The position numbers and the translations under genes were made by a program. Of a stretch of DNA of 31,888 bases, positions 16,524 to 25,800 are shown piece after piece; position 1 is the first letter of the stretch, and every line of letters begins with the position of its first letter. This DNA comes from Stramenopiles sp. TOSAG23-3. Lineage: Eukaryota; Sar. The notes beneath the pieces are model-generated. The model had not been told where the DNA came from. It saw only the letters and a list, made by a program, of their open reading frames with translations, and did no database searches. The DNA lies in contig LT642178.1 of assembly GCA_900128585.1 (NCBI GenBank), positions 9,471 through 41,358 of the forward strand, in the 5' to 3' direction.

Positions 16524-17498
16524 TTAAAGTCGACGTTTACTGCCACGCCGCTTCTCGAATTCTTGGAGTGCTTTGTACGTCTTCACCCTTGCACTGATGA
16601 TGCTTCGCTTCGATTTGACCAACTTGAAAGCCTCGTCAATGGTGTGCCCTTTGGATACATACCATGCAAGGGACATGGTCGCGGCCCGGCCGATACCGCC
16701 TTTGCAGTGGATATACACCTTTCCCGTGACCAGCCCAGACTCTTTCTTTTTTTTGAGGATTTCGCCGATAAAGCGGACGCCACGCTCCAAATCGTCCGTG
16801 CTCGGAGAAACCGTGTCGACTGTCGGAAGACGAACTTGCTGTATACCGTACTGCGCGTATTCATCCTGTGGCCCCGCCCATTCCTTACACATGTTGACCA
16901 CCCCCACAATCCCTTTGCTGTGAAGGTATTCTACATCACTTGCCATTGGCATCGATCCAACCACGATCTCGTCGTCGATCTCGGTTTGAAAGGGCCCCAA
17001 CAGTCTATGCTCGAACACCCGACTGAGTCGTGCGACGCCAAGAAGGGGCGGGTCAAAACAGGTGCTGATTAAAGTCTTCGTCGCCGTTCCGGGGTGGTCC
17101 ACCGTCCGGCACGCCAGGCAGAATGGTACAATCCATATTACAGCACTTTGCCATCGTAGCTGCGATTTTATTCCAGGAGAAAATAGTTTTCGCACCACAA
17201 AGAACGGTAAGGACAAAACCAGAGAAACCCAAACTAAGAAGGCCACACAAAGTACAGCATCAAAAATAAATGTAACAACTAAGCTGCCCCCATCCGGTTC
17301 AAACAGAGACGGCGTCGGGCCCTTAGCGCGTGTAAATACGGACGCACACGCAAAAATAGATGCAATGGGAACATAACCGGCAAAGGGGCGCCTTTTCCCA
17401 AACAGAAATGCAGCTGAAAACGTCAAAAACCAACCGGCCAAACACCAAAACAGCGAAATTGACACATGGGTTGTTGATGCGTCATTCCCGTCCGACAT
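16524..17498 (-). CDS. Membrane-anchored dual-specificity phosphatase, PTPMT1-like
   Basis: A 324-residue protein. The N-terminal half has about four hydrophobic segments (about 13-33, 40-57, 72-102, 117-130), so it is membrane-anchored. The C-terminal half (about 168-310) is a DSP catalytic domain: EIVVGSMPMASDVEYLHSKGIVGVVNM opening, candidate general acid D228 (PTVDTVSP), and the P-loop H264-C265-K266-G267-G268-I269-G270-R271-A272-A273. C265 is the nucleophile and R271 binds phosphate, so all key residues are present. The IxxGSxP and NMCKEW elements and a Lys-rich P-loop resemble PTPMT1/plant PTPMT phosphatases, whose known substrate is phosphatidylglycerophosphate; the missing usual Ser after Arg (Ala here) occurs in some DSPs. 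Substrate and compartment are inferred. The multi-helix N-terminus is not typical of animal PTPMT1. Confidence 0.82.
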   Translation of the reverse strand: MSDGNDASTTHVSISLFWCLAGWFLTFSAAFLFGKRRPFAGYVPIASIFACASVFTRAKGPTPSLFEPDGGSLVVTFIFDAVLCVAFLVWVSLVLSLPFFVVRKLFSPGIKSQLRWQSAVIWIVPFCLACRTVDHPGTATKTLISTCFDPPLLGVARLSRVFEHRLLGPFQTEIDDEIVVGSMPMASDVEYLHSKGIVGVVNMCKEWAGPQDEYAQYGIQQVRLPTVDTVSPSTDDLERGVRFIGEILKKKKESGLVTGKVYIHCKGGIGRAATMSLAWYVSKGHTIDEAFKLVKSKRSIISARVKTYKALQEFEKRRGSKRRL

Positions 17499-17700
17499 CT
17501 TCCGATATCACTATGTATTTAACAAATCTAGACCCGAAAGAGCAGTAGGTTTTAATGTCGTCTCAGCATGATCTATTAAGAACTGCATTTTTCTGTTCAA
17601 TACCGTCTGAAATAAAGACGTTCTAATAAAGTGGTTGTTGTATTAATTATTCGATATGTTATTAGTTTTTTTTAACAAAAAAAACAAATTTTTGTACATA

Positions 17701-17757
17701 CTGCTGCTGCTATATTAATAATTTATTATTAATATTATTTTACTTACAGCAGCAGCA
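17701..17757. repeat. CTG/CAG inverted repeat
   Basis: CTGCTGCTGC at 17701-17710 pairs with GCAGCAGCAG at 17748-17757 across an AT-rich loop that is itself partly palindromic (TTAATAATTTATTATTAA). It could extrude as a hairpin. Confidence 0.75.
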
Positions 17758-17947
17758 CAGTTTTATAATTATTAGTATAGCTATATAGACTAGTAGTAGA
17801 TTTTTTTTTTCTTCTTATCACTTTTTTTTTTGGTGACGACGACGAAGAAATTATTCCATTCCGTATTATTGTATTAATTATACACCACACATACAGTATT
17901 ATTATATAATAAATAAACAAAACATTTTTTATATTTCTACTCTAAGC

Positions 17948-18042
17948 AGGTATTCCCTGGAGTCTCGTCTCGGGAGGTATTTTTAGCCGGGAGAGCGGGA
18001 CGGGAGAGATTTTTCATCGGGAGGATTTCTCCCGAAATATCA
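17948..18042 (+). mobile_element. Possible hAT-type transposon end (relic)
   Basis: The sequence begins CAGGTATTCCCTGGAGTCTC and is followed by clustered CGGGAG motifs in both orientations (GTCTCGGGAGG, GCCGGGAGAGCGGGACGGGAG, ATCGGGAGGATTTCTCCCG). A CAGGG-type end with dense subterminal GC motifs is typical of hAT elements. I could not find the opposite terminus or a target duplication, so this is a solo relic at best. Confidence 0.35.
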
Positions 18043-18325
18043 AAAAAATTAAAATACATTTCATATTTTCCTACGAAAGTTATGGAATATTGTACTTATT
18101 GACTTGTGATGTATATTTATTTTAAGACCATTAAAATATATAAATCCCTTAATTATATATTTGTTTGTTGAATATATATCATCACAGCCGGTGATATATA
18201 ATCACAGTATCTAAAAAGAGGGGGGAAAATGACGAAGTCATGAAGAGTTGTAGTTGTAGTGTCGTTAATCGTATACTACGGCTCCAGTCCTCCTCGATCG
18301 TAAGAAGACTTCAGATATAATTATT

Positions 18326-18540
18326 AATCCAAGTGATTCTTCATGTCGCATTTTAAAATTATTTTGGAAACCAACCCTTTTATTCATTTTGTATTCTAAT
18401 GTGTTTTGATAGGGATATAGGGTATGCCTATGTAATAAATATCCCTATCAAACACATATTAGAATACAAAACGAATAAAAGGGTTGTTAGTTAGTTGGTT
18501 TCCAAAATAATTTTAAAATGCGACATGAATCACTTGGATT
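18326..18540. mobile_element. Long inverted repeat, foldback or MITE-like element
   Basis: The left arm 18326-18416 and right arm 18441-18540 are reverse complements over about 90 bases with a few differences: an 8-base insertion (CTAACTAA type) in the right arm, two extra T in the left arm, and single changes. The 24-base loop contains its own ATAGG/CCTAT stem. Outer ends are AATCCAAG...CTTGGATT, flanked by ATT on both sides, a possible short target duplication. No coding capacity. Confidence 0.85.
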
Positions 18541-18689
18541 ATTGACCAACTCCATGCTCATTTTGGAGCTGATTTTGTAACGAGTTTTGAATATTCAAAC
18601 GGTTTTTTAACATTCGTGCTCTTTGGTTATTTCGTGGGTTATTCGGTACTATTGAGTTATATTCGTGTGAGTCCAGAAGCATATTGAGT

Positions 18690-18988
18690 GCATACACGTT
18701 TGGCAACTTCAGAAAGGGCGTGAGGCCAGGTGCAGCAGCATACCGGGGGCCTTTGGAACGGGGGAATGATGAGGGGTGCGGGTGAAAATACCCATAACTT
18801 GAAAAACATTGGAGAGAATCATGTTCCGAGTTTTCGATGTCCCTTCTATGGCTTCTTCCGTTTGCGTCGATTCCACTTTCAGCAAAAATGGTGATGGGAA
18901 AGTGTGTTTCTGGTACCTCACCAAGTCGGATAGTCGGGTTGCACCCCGCGCTATTTACCCAACCCCCGGCTGGAGAGCACGCTGGTGA
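18690..18988 (+). pseudogene. GC-richer coding-like relic
   Basis: A patch much richer in GC than its surroundings. The ATG at 18821 opens a 55-codon frame to TGA at 18986 that looks protein-like (VCFWYLTKSDSRVAPRAIYP). A second frame upstream (18699-18783) reads FGNFRKGVRPGAAAYRGPLE. The frames are not continuous, so this may be a frameshifted gene fragment or transposon remnant. No family recognised. Confidence 0.3.
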
Positions 18989-19033
18989 TGTGTGGAGAAG
19001 TACGAAACGTTTAAAAGACCACTTTGTGGTGAT

Positions 19034-19139
19034 TTATAATTTAAAATTATGGTCTAACTTAATATATTTTATCAAAATTCACACACTTATATTTAAAATT
19101 ATTGTTTAACGTAATATCTTTTATCTAAATTCACACAAA
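19034..19139. repeat. Tandem duplication, 53-base unit, two diverged copies
   Basis: The unit TTATAATTTAAAATTATGG... ending AATTCACACAC (19034-19086) is followed directly by TTATATTTAAAATTATTG... ending AATTCACACAAA (19087-19139). The copies differ at several positions, so the duplication is not recent. Confidence 0.8.
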
Positions 19140-20330
19140 TTTATCCAAACGACAGGTGAAAGGCAATTCTGCCACCAGATCAAGATTTAATAAAAAAATG
19201 AGTTAATGCTATTCCTATGTAATTCGTACAAGTTTTCATAAAAAATAATAAGACGACATGTTAATTTAATTACGTGCTAAAACGCGATACTGTACACCTG
19301 TTTATCAAAGTGGTCCGTGTCCTTGGCGCGAATAAAAATCCGCCTCGATTTTCAAAGTATGGAAGCGTTTAGACAGAAACTAACAAAAAAAAGAAAGGGG
19401 GACGCCTAATTGCATAAATCTAGCCCGGTTGATCGCTCCTGGAACGATGTCCGGCCATGACCGAACGTTTATAAATTGTTTGCCCTCAAATTTCGGTTCC
19501 TAGGGACAATTTGTTTGCAAATTGACGATGTAGACCAAACGCCACGCGAACAAACACTTGTTCGTTTGTTGCCGCTACAAAAATGAATCGTACCAGCATA
19601 CTTTTACATATTAGAAAGCACTTTTGGCGGTTTAAATTTATAAAAATTATTTTTATTCATAAAGATCTCTACGTTTGAAATAGTTAACTTTTTTTGTTTC
19701 CACTTTTTCAACTTTGCGCCGCATTGACTGTTCTTCGCGAGAGGAGGAAGGATATGATGGTTCCTGGGGACAATATTTGTTCTCCATGCTGTGTCTATAT
19801 AATATAGTAAATGAAGAGAAATATTATATTTCTCATCAAAATATTTTCTTCAGCGTCGTTAATTTGTGGGCAAGAACACAGTTAGCATATAAATATAAAG
19901 GAAATAAAATTTTGTTTGTTATAACTTTTTTCAATGCTATTACGTGTACAAAAGAAGAGGAAAAGCAAACATTTCCTGGATGTACTAAATTACCTTAATC
20001 ACGAATTTAAAAAAAGATGCATCCTCCAGCCTCCAGCTACGTTAATAATAAAAAAAGATGGCAGTTATTATTATTATATTATTATAAAGTTATAAATAGA
20101 AGAGGAGAAGACGACCCCTCCCCCATCCCATCATCCACCACCAATAATAAAATAATAATAATAAAAAAAAAGAAAAATAGCAGAGAAGTTATAAAAAAAG
20201 AAAAAAAAGGATTGAATGGGAAATTGTACGTCCATATGAAATCTGAGATACCAGGCATGTGGTGGTTATATTTTGTTTGTGTGTATCCGCTTAATTTTGC
20301 ATTTGTCGCGTTTGGTTCGAAAGACACGAT

Positions 20331-22376
20331 ATGGCGTCGTTCGACCAGAGCAGCCAACGGTCCCCGGATTCATCGGTTGGAGGGAGTGGGAAACGACGGT
20401 CGCGGCCAGCCCAAGCGTACCGTGGTTGGCTTATTAAAAAGTGCGGTGGGTGGAGAAAGAATTGGGTAAAACGATGTTTCGATTTGAGCGAACGGGGTCT
20501 CGTCTATGCGGGGACCTACGACGCGGTCAAAGCCGGCGAGAAAGTCAAGTCGATTGATCTTCAAGGTTGTGAGGTAGTAGACGAAGGGCACAAGAAGTAC
20601 CCCTTTTATTTTCGAATACAGCACGCAGAGCGCCGGGATTACGAGTTAAGCGCGGGGAGCCAAGTAGAAAAGTCATTGTGGGTTGATGCCGTGCGGTATA
20701 GAATTTCGCTCCTTACCGATCATAGAGAACCGAACACTTCGTCGGTCTTCTCGCCTACAGCGGACAGCCGAACAACGCTAGGCGGCGCCTCGGAAGACCG
20801 CAGCCACTTTGGCGACACTACATTCGAGAGTACGTTCGACAACAAGGCCCAGTTAGACGAGTCGCTAGATAGCACAATGGGCAGTCTCCCCGAAGATACA
20901 CTGTCGAAGAACGAGACGTTTTTGTCCCAGGATGAGAGTTACTTTGCCACTGACACCTCCGTAGAAAATTTAGACTCCAGTTTTGCCGATCAAAACGATA
21001 AGAAAATCGAGGAGCTGCTGCGGCACCAACAAAAGAGGCAATCGATTGACGAAGCCACAAGGTCCAACACAGCGCCACCGCCGCCGCCGCCGCCTTCGCC
21101 ACCCTCCGCAATAGAGGACAAAGACGAAGCGTTCGGTCGGGAGGAAAGGGGCCACAAAGCGGCTTTAATGCCAGAGGAGAGGGAGGAAACGAAAGATGGG
21201 GGGCTGCCAGCCGTGTCCCCCACTTCATCACATGGGTTCGAGGACGTCATGGAGGATGAAAACGATAGTGGTGGTGAACAGTTTGGGGTTATTTCTGGGA
21301 TCAGTACAATAGGAAGTGCAAACAAGACCTTCGCACCTTTGTCGGGCACGCCAATACCGATGCAAAAATTAAATTCTTCTAAAGCGGCCGATGAGAAACC
21401 GATTTCGAACAGGACGCCGCCGGCGGAGTTGCCGGCGCAAAGGCGTGAACAACAGCGTGAGTTTGACGTTAAGATGCAGCAACTCAAGTTTGCAATGCAG
21501 ACTGAATGGGCAGAGAAAGAGGCCCGATTGAGCAAAGAAATCTTGAGTTTGAAGCGGCTTGTGGCAGATCAGCAGGCCAAGAAGAAAGAAAGGGACCAAC
21601 GGGGCGGCGCGTTGGACTCCATGCCCCCCACTGCAAGCGTGACATTGGACAGCACGTGGCACGATGTGAGGGGACTGGCATCAAAGTCTCGGAAATCCAG
21701 TGGACGGGCGAACTCCGACAATTGTAACGAAGAGAGTATACAGCTAAAAACATACGAAAGCAAGCGAGGTCGTATGATTGAAAAGGCGTTTTTAGAGAAA
21801 ATATCCCCACCCCGTGGCGTTTCCAGGCGAATTAGAGAAGAGTATGGTAATCGTGTCGCTGCCCGTTCTAGAGCGACCGCTCACAACGACCGCAGTCGGA
21901 TTCGGCCGCGAAGAAAAGGGAGGAAAAAAAAGAAGCAAGCGTCTTTAAGCTCTTCCGGGATATCTATACGGGTGCGAAGGGTTCAGAAACAGTCAAAGCT
22001 GCCGCTGTCGGTTGTTAGGAATGGCCTCAATAGAAATAAAAAGGTCTCTTATATGCGTTTTGCGAACAACGCGCCGCCCAAAAAGGGATCCCGGGACCCC
22101 TTGTACGGTAGCAAGGCCCGAGTGCTGTCGGAAAGGATTACTCTAATGGGCGTGAAACCGCGTGCCTCCGATAGTACTCCATACAACAAGGCAAGGCCAC
22201 GGGTTGTGTATGATGATCACGAACATTTTCATGGTGGAGCTAGGAATCCCCCAGTCACCCCAGCACTGCATCAAAGTGGGCTGGAGGATATGTCCCATAT
22301 CATTGAGAGGCAAGAACAGATTGAGGCACGAACGATGGAGTTGCTAGGGCAACACAACGACAGCAATCGTTTTTAA
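20331..22376 (+). CDS. PH-domain protein with coiled coil and basic C-terminus
   Basis: A 681-residue soluble protein. A PH domain fills about 29-127: YRGWLIKKCGGWRKNWVKRCF at the start (beta1-beta2, with the basic phosphoinositide-binding loop) and the invariant Trp of the final helix at W117 (KSLWVDAVRY). Next come a disordered acidic/Ser region with a proline stretch (PPPPPPPSPPS, about 249-259) that could bind SH3, WW or profilin, a Gln/Glu/Lys-rich coiled coil (about 370-425), and a strongly basic tail (about 500-580, RRKGRKKKKQ). The domain order suits a membrane-recruited scaffold. There is no catalytic domain. The ATG at 20331 is the first Met in frame and sits directly before the PH domain. 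The specific family is not recognised; other frames upstream through 20017 are AT-rich and not coding. Confidence 0.85.
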   Translation: MASFDQSSQRSPDSSVGGSGKRRSRPAQAYRGWLIKKCGGWRKNWVKRCFDLSERGLVYAGTYDAVKAGEKVKSIDLQGCEVVDEGHKKYPFYFRIQHAERRDYELSAGSQVEKSLWVDAVRYRISLLTDHREPNTSSVFSPTADSRTTLGGASEDRSHFGDTTFESTFDNKAQLDESLDSTMGSLPEDTLSKNETFLSQDESYFATDTSVENLDSSFADQNDKKIEELLRHQQKRQSIDEATRSNTAPPPPPPPSPPSAIEDKDEAFGREERGHKAALMPEEREETKDGGLPAVSPTSSHGFEDVMEDENDSGGEQFGVISGISTIGSANKTFAPLSGTPIPMQKLNSSKAADEKPISNRTPPAELPAQRREQQREFDVKMQQLKFAMQTEWAEKEARLSKEILSLKRLVADQQAKKKERDQRGGALDSMPPTASVTLDSTWHDVRGLASKSRKSSGRANSDNCNEESIQLKTYESKRGRMIEKAFLEKISPPRGVSRRIREEYGNRVAARSRATAHNDRSRIRPRRKGRKKKKQASLSSSGISIRVRRVQKQSKLPLSVVRNGLNRNKKVSYMRFANNAPPKKGSRDPLYGSKARVLSERITLMGVKPRASDSTPYNKARPRVVYDDHEHFHGGARNPPVTPALHQSGLEDMSHIIERQEQIEARTMELLGQHNDSNRF

Positions 22377-22815
22377 GGAGCACACAGGAAATAAATAAGA
22401 GAAGAGGTTTATTATATCTTACCCTCGTGACTTAATAAAAGAAAGAAAACACCTAAACGTCACATTCAGTATGATAAGTTAAATGTTTCAATTGGAAAAA
22501 ATTATATAAAAAAACAAATTATATAGTATGTTTTAAGACTCTCATTTTAAATTCTATATAGTATCATATGCTTCAAATTGGATATTAAACCAAATTCAGG
22601 TTAATTTTTTTCTCTTCGAGGATTAATATGTTTGTTTGTGTTTGTAAAATATAGTCTGTTGCTGATTTTTTGTTTTGCAACGTGTTGAGTATGTTCCGCT
22701 GATGTATAATACGTTTTTTAAAAAATTATGATATGATAACAATTTAATAAATGATCATAATTTATCTCGTACTTCATACGACCCGTGATTCTTATGATGC
22801 ATGATCTGCTTCAAA
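22377..22815. repeat. Convergent intergenic gap with module A
   Basis: Module A in reverse orientation (TATAGTATGTTTTAAGACTCTCATTTT) is at about 22523-22549, followed by ATAGTATCATATGCTTCAAATTGG. No module B is evident. The rest is AT-rich and without genes. Confidence 0.65.
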
Positions 22816-25800
22816 CTATTTTTTGTTAGCCGGCGCAAACCTCTCCTTTCTCTGGCGCAATCGTTTGCAGCGGGGGCACGATGTGGCCTCCTCAATGCAT
22901 TGGCGATGAAAATATGATTTGCACCCCGTGCATGCCGACGCCTTCTTGATTTCAAACGCGTATATCGGCTTGTCGTCCGTGCAAATCTCGCACACAAATC
23001 CGCGGGCTGAGCACGTCGCACAATTTGTGGTAATATGCGTTGCTAGGTTTTGCACCTGCTCCATCAAAAACTTGTTTAATTGTTTCGACCGTATATCGCA
23101 GAAGTCTCTCATACTAAACATCTCTGTGCTCTCCATTAGATAGGAACCCCGCTCGTCGATTTCGGTACGAAGGTCGCCTCCTTGTCGGCATGTGTTCAGA
23201 AAATCTATCATTCGCGTGAGCTGCAATCGTAACAGTCGTGCATGTCGCAACTGTTTCACCTTCAGAAAAAGGTTTGGGTTCAGCGCGGACACGCAGAAAA
23301 TCGGCTGCCCATAAATGTCGTCCAAGTACACCATTACCTGGTCGCACACTTTGTATGATTTGAAATCCCAATGGTGAAGGACTCTTGTTGGTAAACTGCG
23401 GGCCGCGTTTGCGGAAGAGCACGTATTGCAATGGTACAATTCTGAATACTCACAGTAACGAACGCCATTCTTTACGGAAAGAAGGGACCCACATGAACCG
23501 CAGCGAAACCGCTGAAGGCCAATTCCAACTTTTGCCGGTACCGATTGCCCAGGTTTTGGCCGTCGCGTCACGGTAAGCGGTATATGGAACCCAGTCCACC
23601 CAACTTCGTGATCTGACGAGCGTTTCCTGGGCATACGCTCTTCCGCTGCAAGCTCACTCAAGTCCTCTTCGTGGACAGCCAAAAAGGAAACCAAAGGTTC
23701 CCTATCAGCAATCGGGACGGACTTCAAGATCTCTACAAGGCTGGACAAATATTCGTTGAGCTGCGCACGTTTCTTTTCTAGATAATTTGGCTCAAAGGAA
23801 CGAATGAGCTTAGAACGTGGGAGCTTTGGAAGGGTTGCTTTAATATGCTGGCGCGCCGCTAGGAGTGAGTGAGCGCTTTTAAACTGCGTGTACCGCCTTT
23901 TTATATCGTAAAAGCGCTGGGCGGGGCCTGTGCCGGCGCCAACTTGGCTTGTTGTTGATAGAAGTACTTCGCTAACGCGAATTAAATACCTCACGTGCGG
24001 TTTCGGGTGCATAACCACACGAAAATCAAAGACTTGAACATTTATCGAAAGTGTGCCCTCCATTTCACTGCTTGACTTGCCGGGTAGCAATTCAGTGGAA
24101 ACGTCATTGAACGATATTATTTCATCTCCCCCCGGAAAATCGGGATCTAATCGAAGCAGAGCAACATGATCTGCTTTGCCAACTATTCGAATATCATCTT
24201 GTAGTGACCAGTCAATCGGTGTTTTTGCAAATTCTTCGCGGGTGTACGGATCTGAACGAATGGGTGCTGTTTCAGGGCCTTCTACGCCATTTATCGCTTT
24301 GGTCTGCGCTAGCGGGTTCGGTTCGACATCCTGCTGCATTGTAAGTGACTGAAATTGAGATCTCCTTCGCTCTCGAATTGCTTCTAGATCCTTTTGCAGA
24401 CGTTTTCGCTCCGCTACGTATTGCGCATTTTCAGTCAAAATCTTTCCGGGTTCGGTTTCATCGGATTCAGTGATTACAGTCGTATCCACTGTGCTGTTGG
24501 CATTGCCGCCAGATATCTCTGCAACGCGCACCATACTGCTATGATCCTCCCACATTTTGTTGTTTCCATTTTCCTCCACCATTTCTCTAATTCTGTGTTC
24601 GAAACTATTTTCTCTAGACGGCAATGGCGGTGTTAAGGAGGGGCGTTGCTGAGGGGAGTGGGAGGGCGTTTGCTTGACGGAACGCTCACCGTCTGAAAAA
24701 AATTCTGCGTCACCTACGTATACGTTCTGGACTAATTCTGATAGGTCCTCTGAAGAGTAAGAGTCATAATGCAATGTAGGCCATTTCTCGCTGTTTGCTG
24801 TAGACTCGGCATCGGAATTTACGCCTATACGCACCCCGTTAATTTCTTTTTTTGGTGTTACAGTATCATGTTGGACGAGGTCGTCGTCCGCAAAATTCTT
24901 CTGTTCCACAATACTCGTGCTCCCGTCCGTTTTACAGGACTGTTTAGGACTTCGTACTTTGGCATCAACATGTGCCCTGACATGATCTTCTGTCTGGACA
25001 CCATAAATTGCATTTTGGGTCCCGTCAAGCTCATCTACACTTTCTTGACGGTTGGTTTGTTCTGCCTCAACAGGTTCTAAAAGTAGGCTTTCACCTTCCG
25101 CATTGCTATCTGTGATAACAGGTCCCTCTACTTCCCTAGGAGCGATTTGCAAAGAGTGAGCGTTGTGTTCCGTACCAGTCTCTACGGAGACAGGCGTTTC
25201 GGTGAGTTGAGTGGGGGTAGCTAGCTCATCAGGGTCCCCATGCAATGGTATTGCGCTCTCGGTGAACGGTATGTTCCTCCCTCTTATCAATTCGTGGTCT
25301 ATTTTGCGCGGTACGCTTGGAGTAACGGATGACGACTTTTCCATATCAGGCAAAGGGGGTTCATTGACCGCGGTCGCGCTCACCTCACGAATTAAAGATT
25401 CTACCCCTGAACTCTTCGTCTCCTCCGCTGCGTGAACTTTGCTTACGGAAGCTTCTCTTAGGTCTATGTCGGCACCAGCAGCGACTACTTTTACGTCGTC
25501 ACCCCCTCCTAACGCACTCATCATGTTATGTACAGATGGCACTTCATTATCTAAATGTGCCGAAGCCCATGAAGAACTGAACGCCAATTCAGGGTCAGCA
25601 TCGCTACGAGGAATCCCCGGGTTTTCGTCTATTTTCACTACTTTCTTTGATTTACCCTTCTCTTTTTTCTTTTTCTTGTGCTTTTTCTTTGCCTTCTTTT
25701 TCTTTGGTTTAGTAATTTCGGAAGTTAAAGGTGCTGCTAGCAAAGATGCATGGTCCCACGAAACTTGAGTGAACGGTGGGGCGTTTGAAGTGCCATGCTC

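Larger units (their letters stand above)
17499..20330. other. Large divergent intergenic region rich in decayed mobile DNA
   Basis: This 2.8-kb gap lies between the 5' ends of the phosphatase and PH-domain genes. It contains a CTG/CAG hairpin (17701-17757), a hAT-like terminus (about 17948-18042), a small foldback (about 18173-18206), a long inverted repeat (18326-18540), a GC-richer coding-like relic (about 18690-18990) and a 53-base tandem duplication (19034-19139). The stretch 19140-20330 has AT-rich DNA and short GC patches without a supportable gene. Confidence 0.6.

Noticed and set aside
19714-19998. 94-codon AT-rich frame beginning with TTG
   Set aside because: No ATG start and no protein-like pattern; plausible by chance.
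20017-20330. Frame upstream of and overlapping the PH-domain gene
   Set aside because: It is AT-rich with Lys/Ile runs and is in another frame from the PH domain.
22919-23576. Plus-strand frames across the Rubicon-homology region
   Set aside because: They are antisense to the zinc-ligand series of the real gene.
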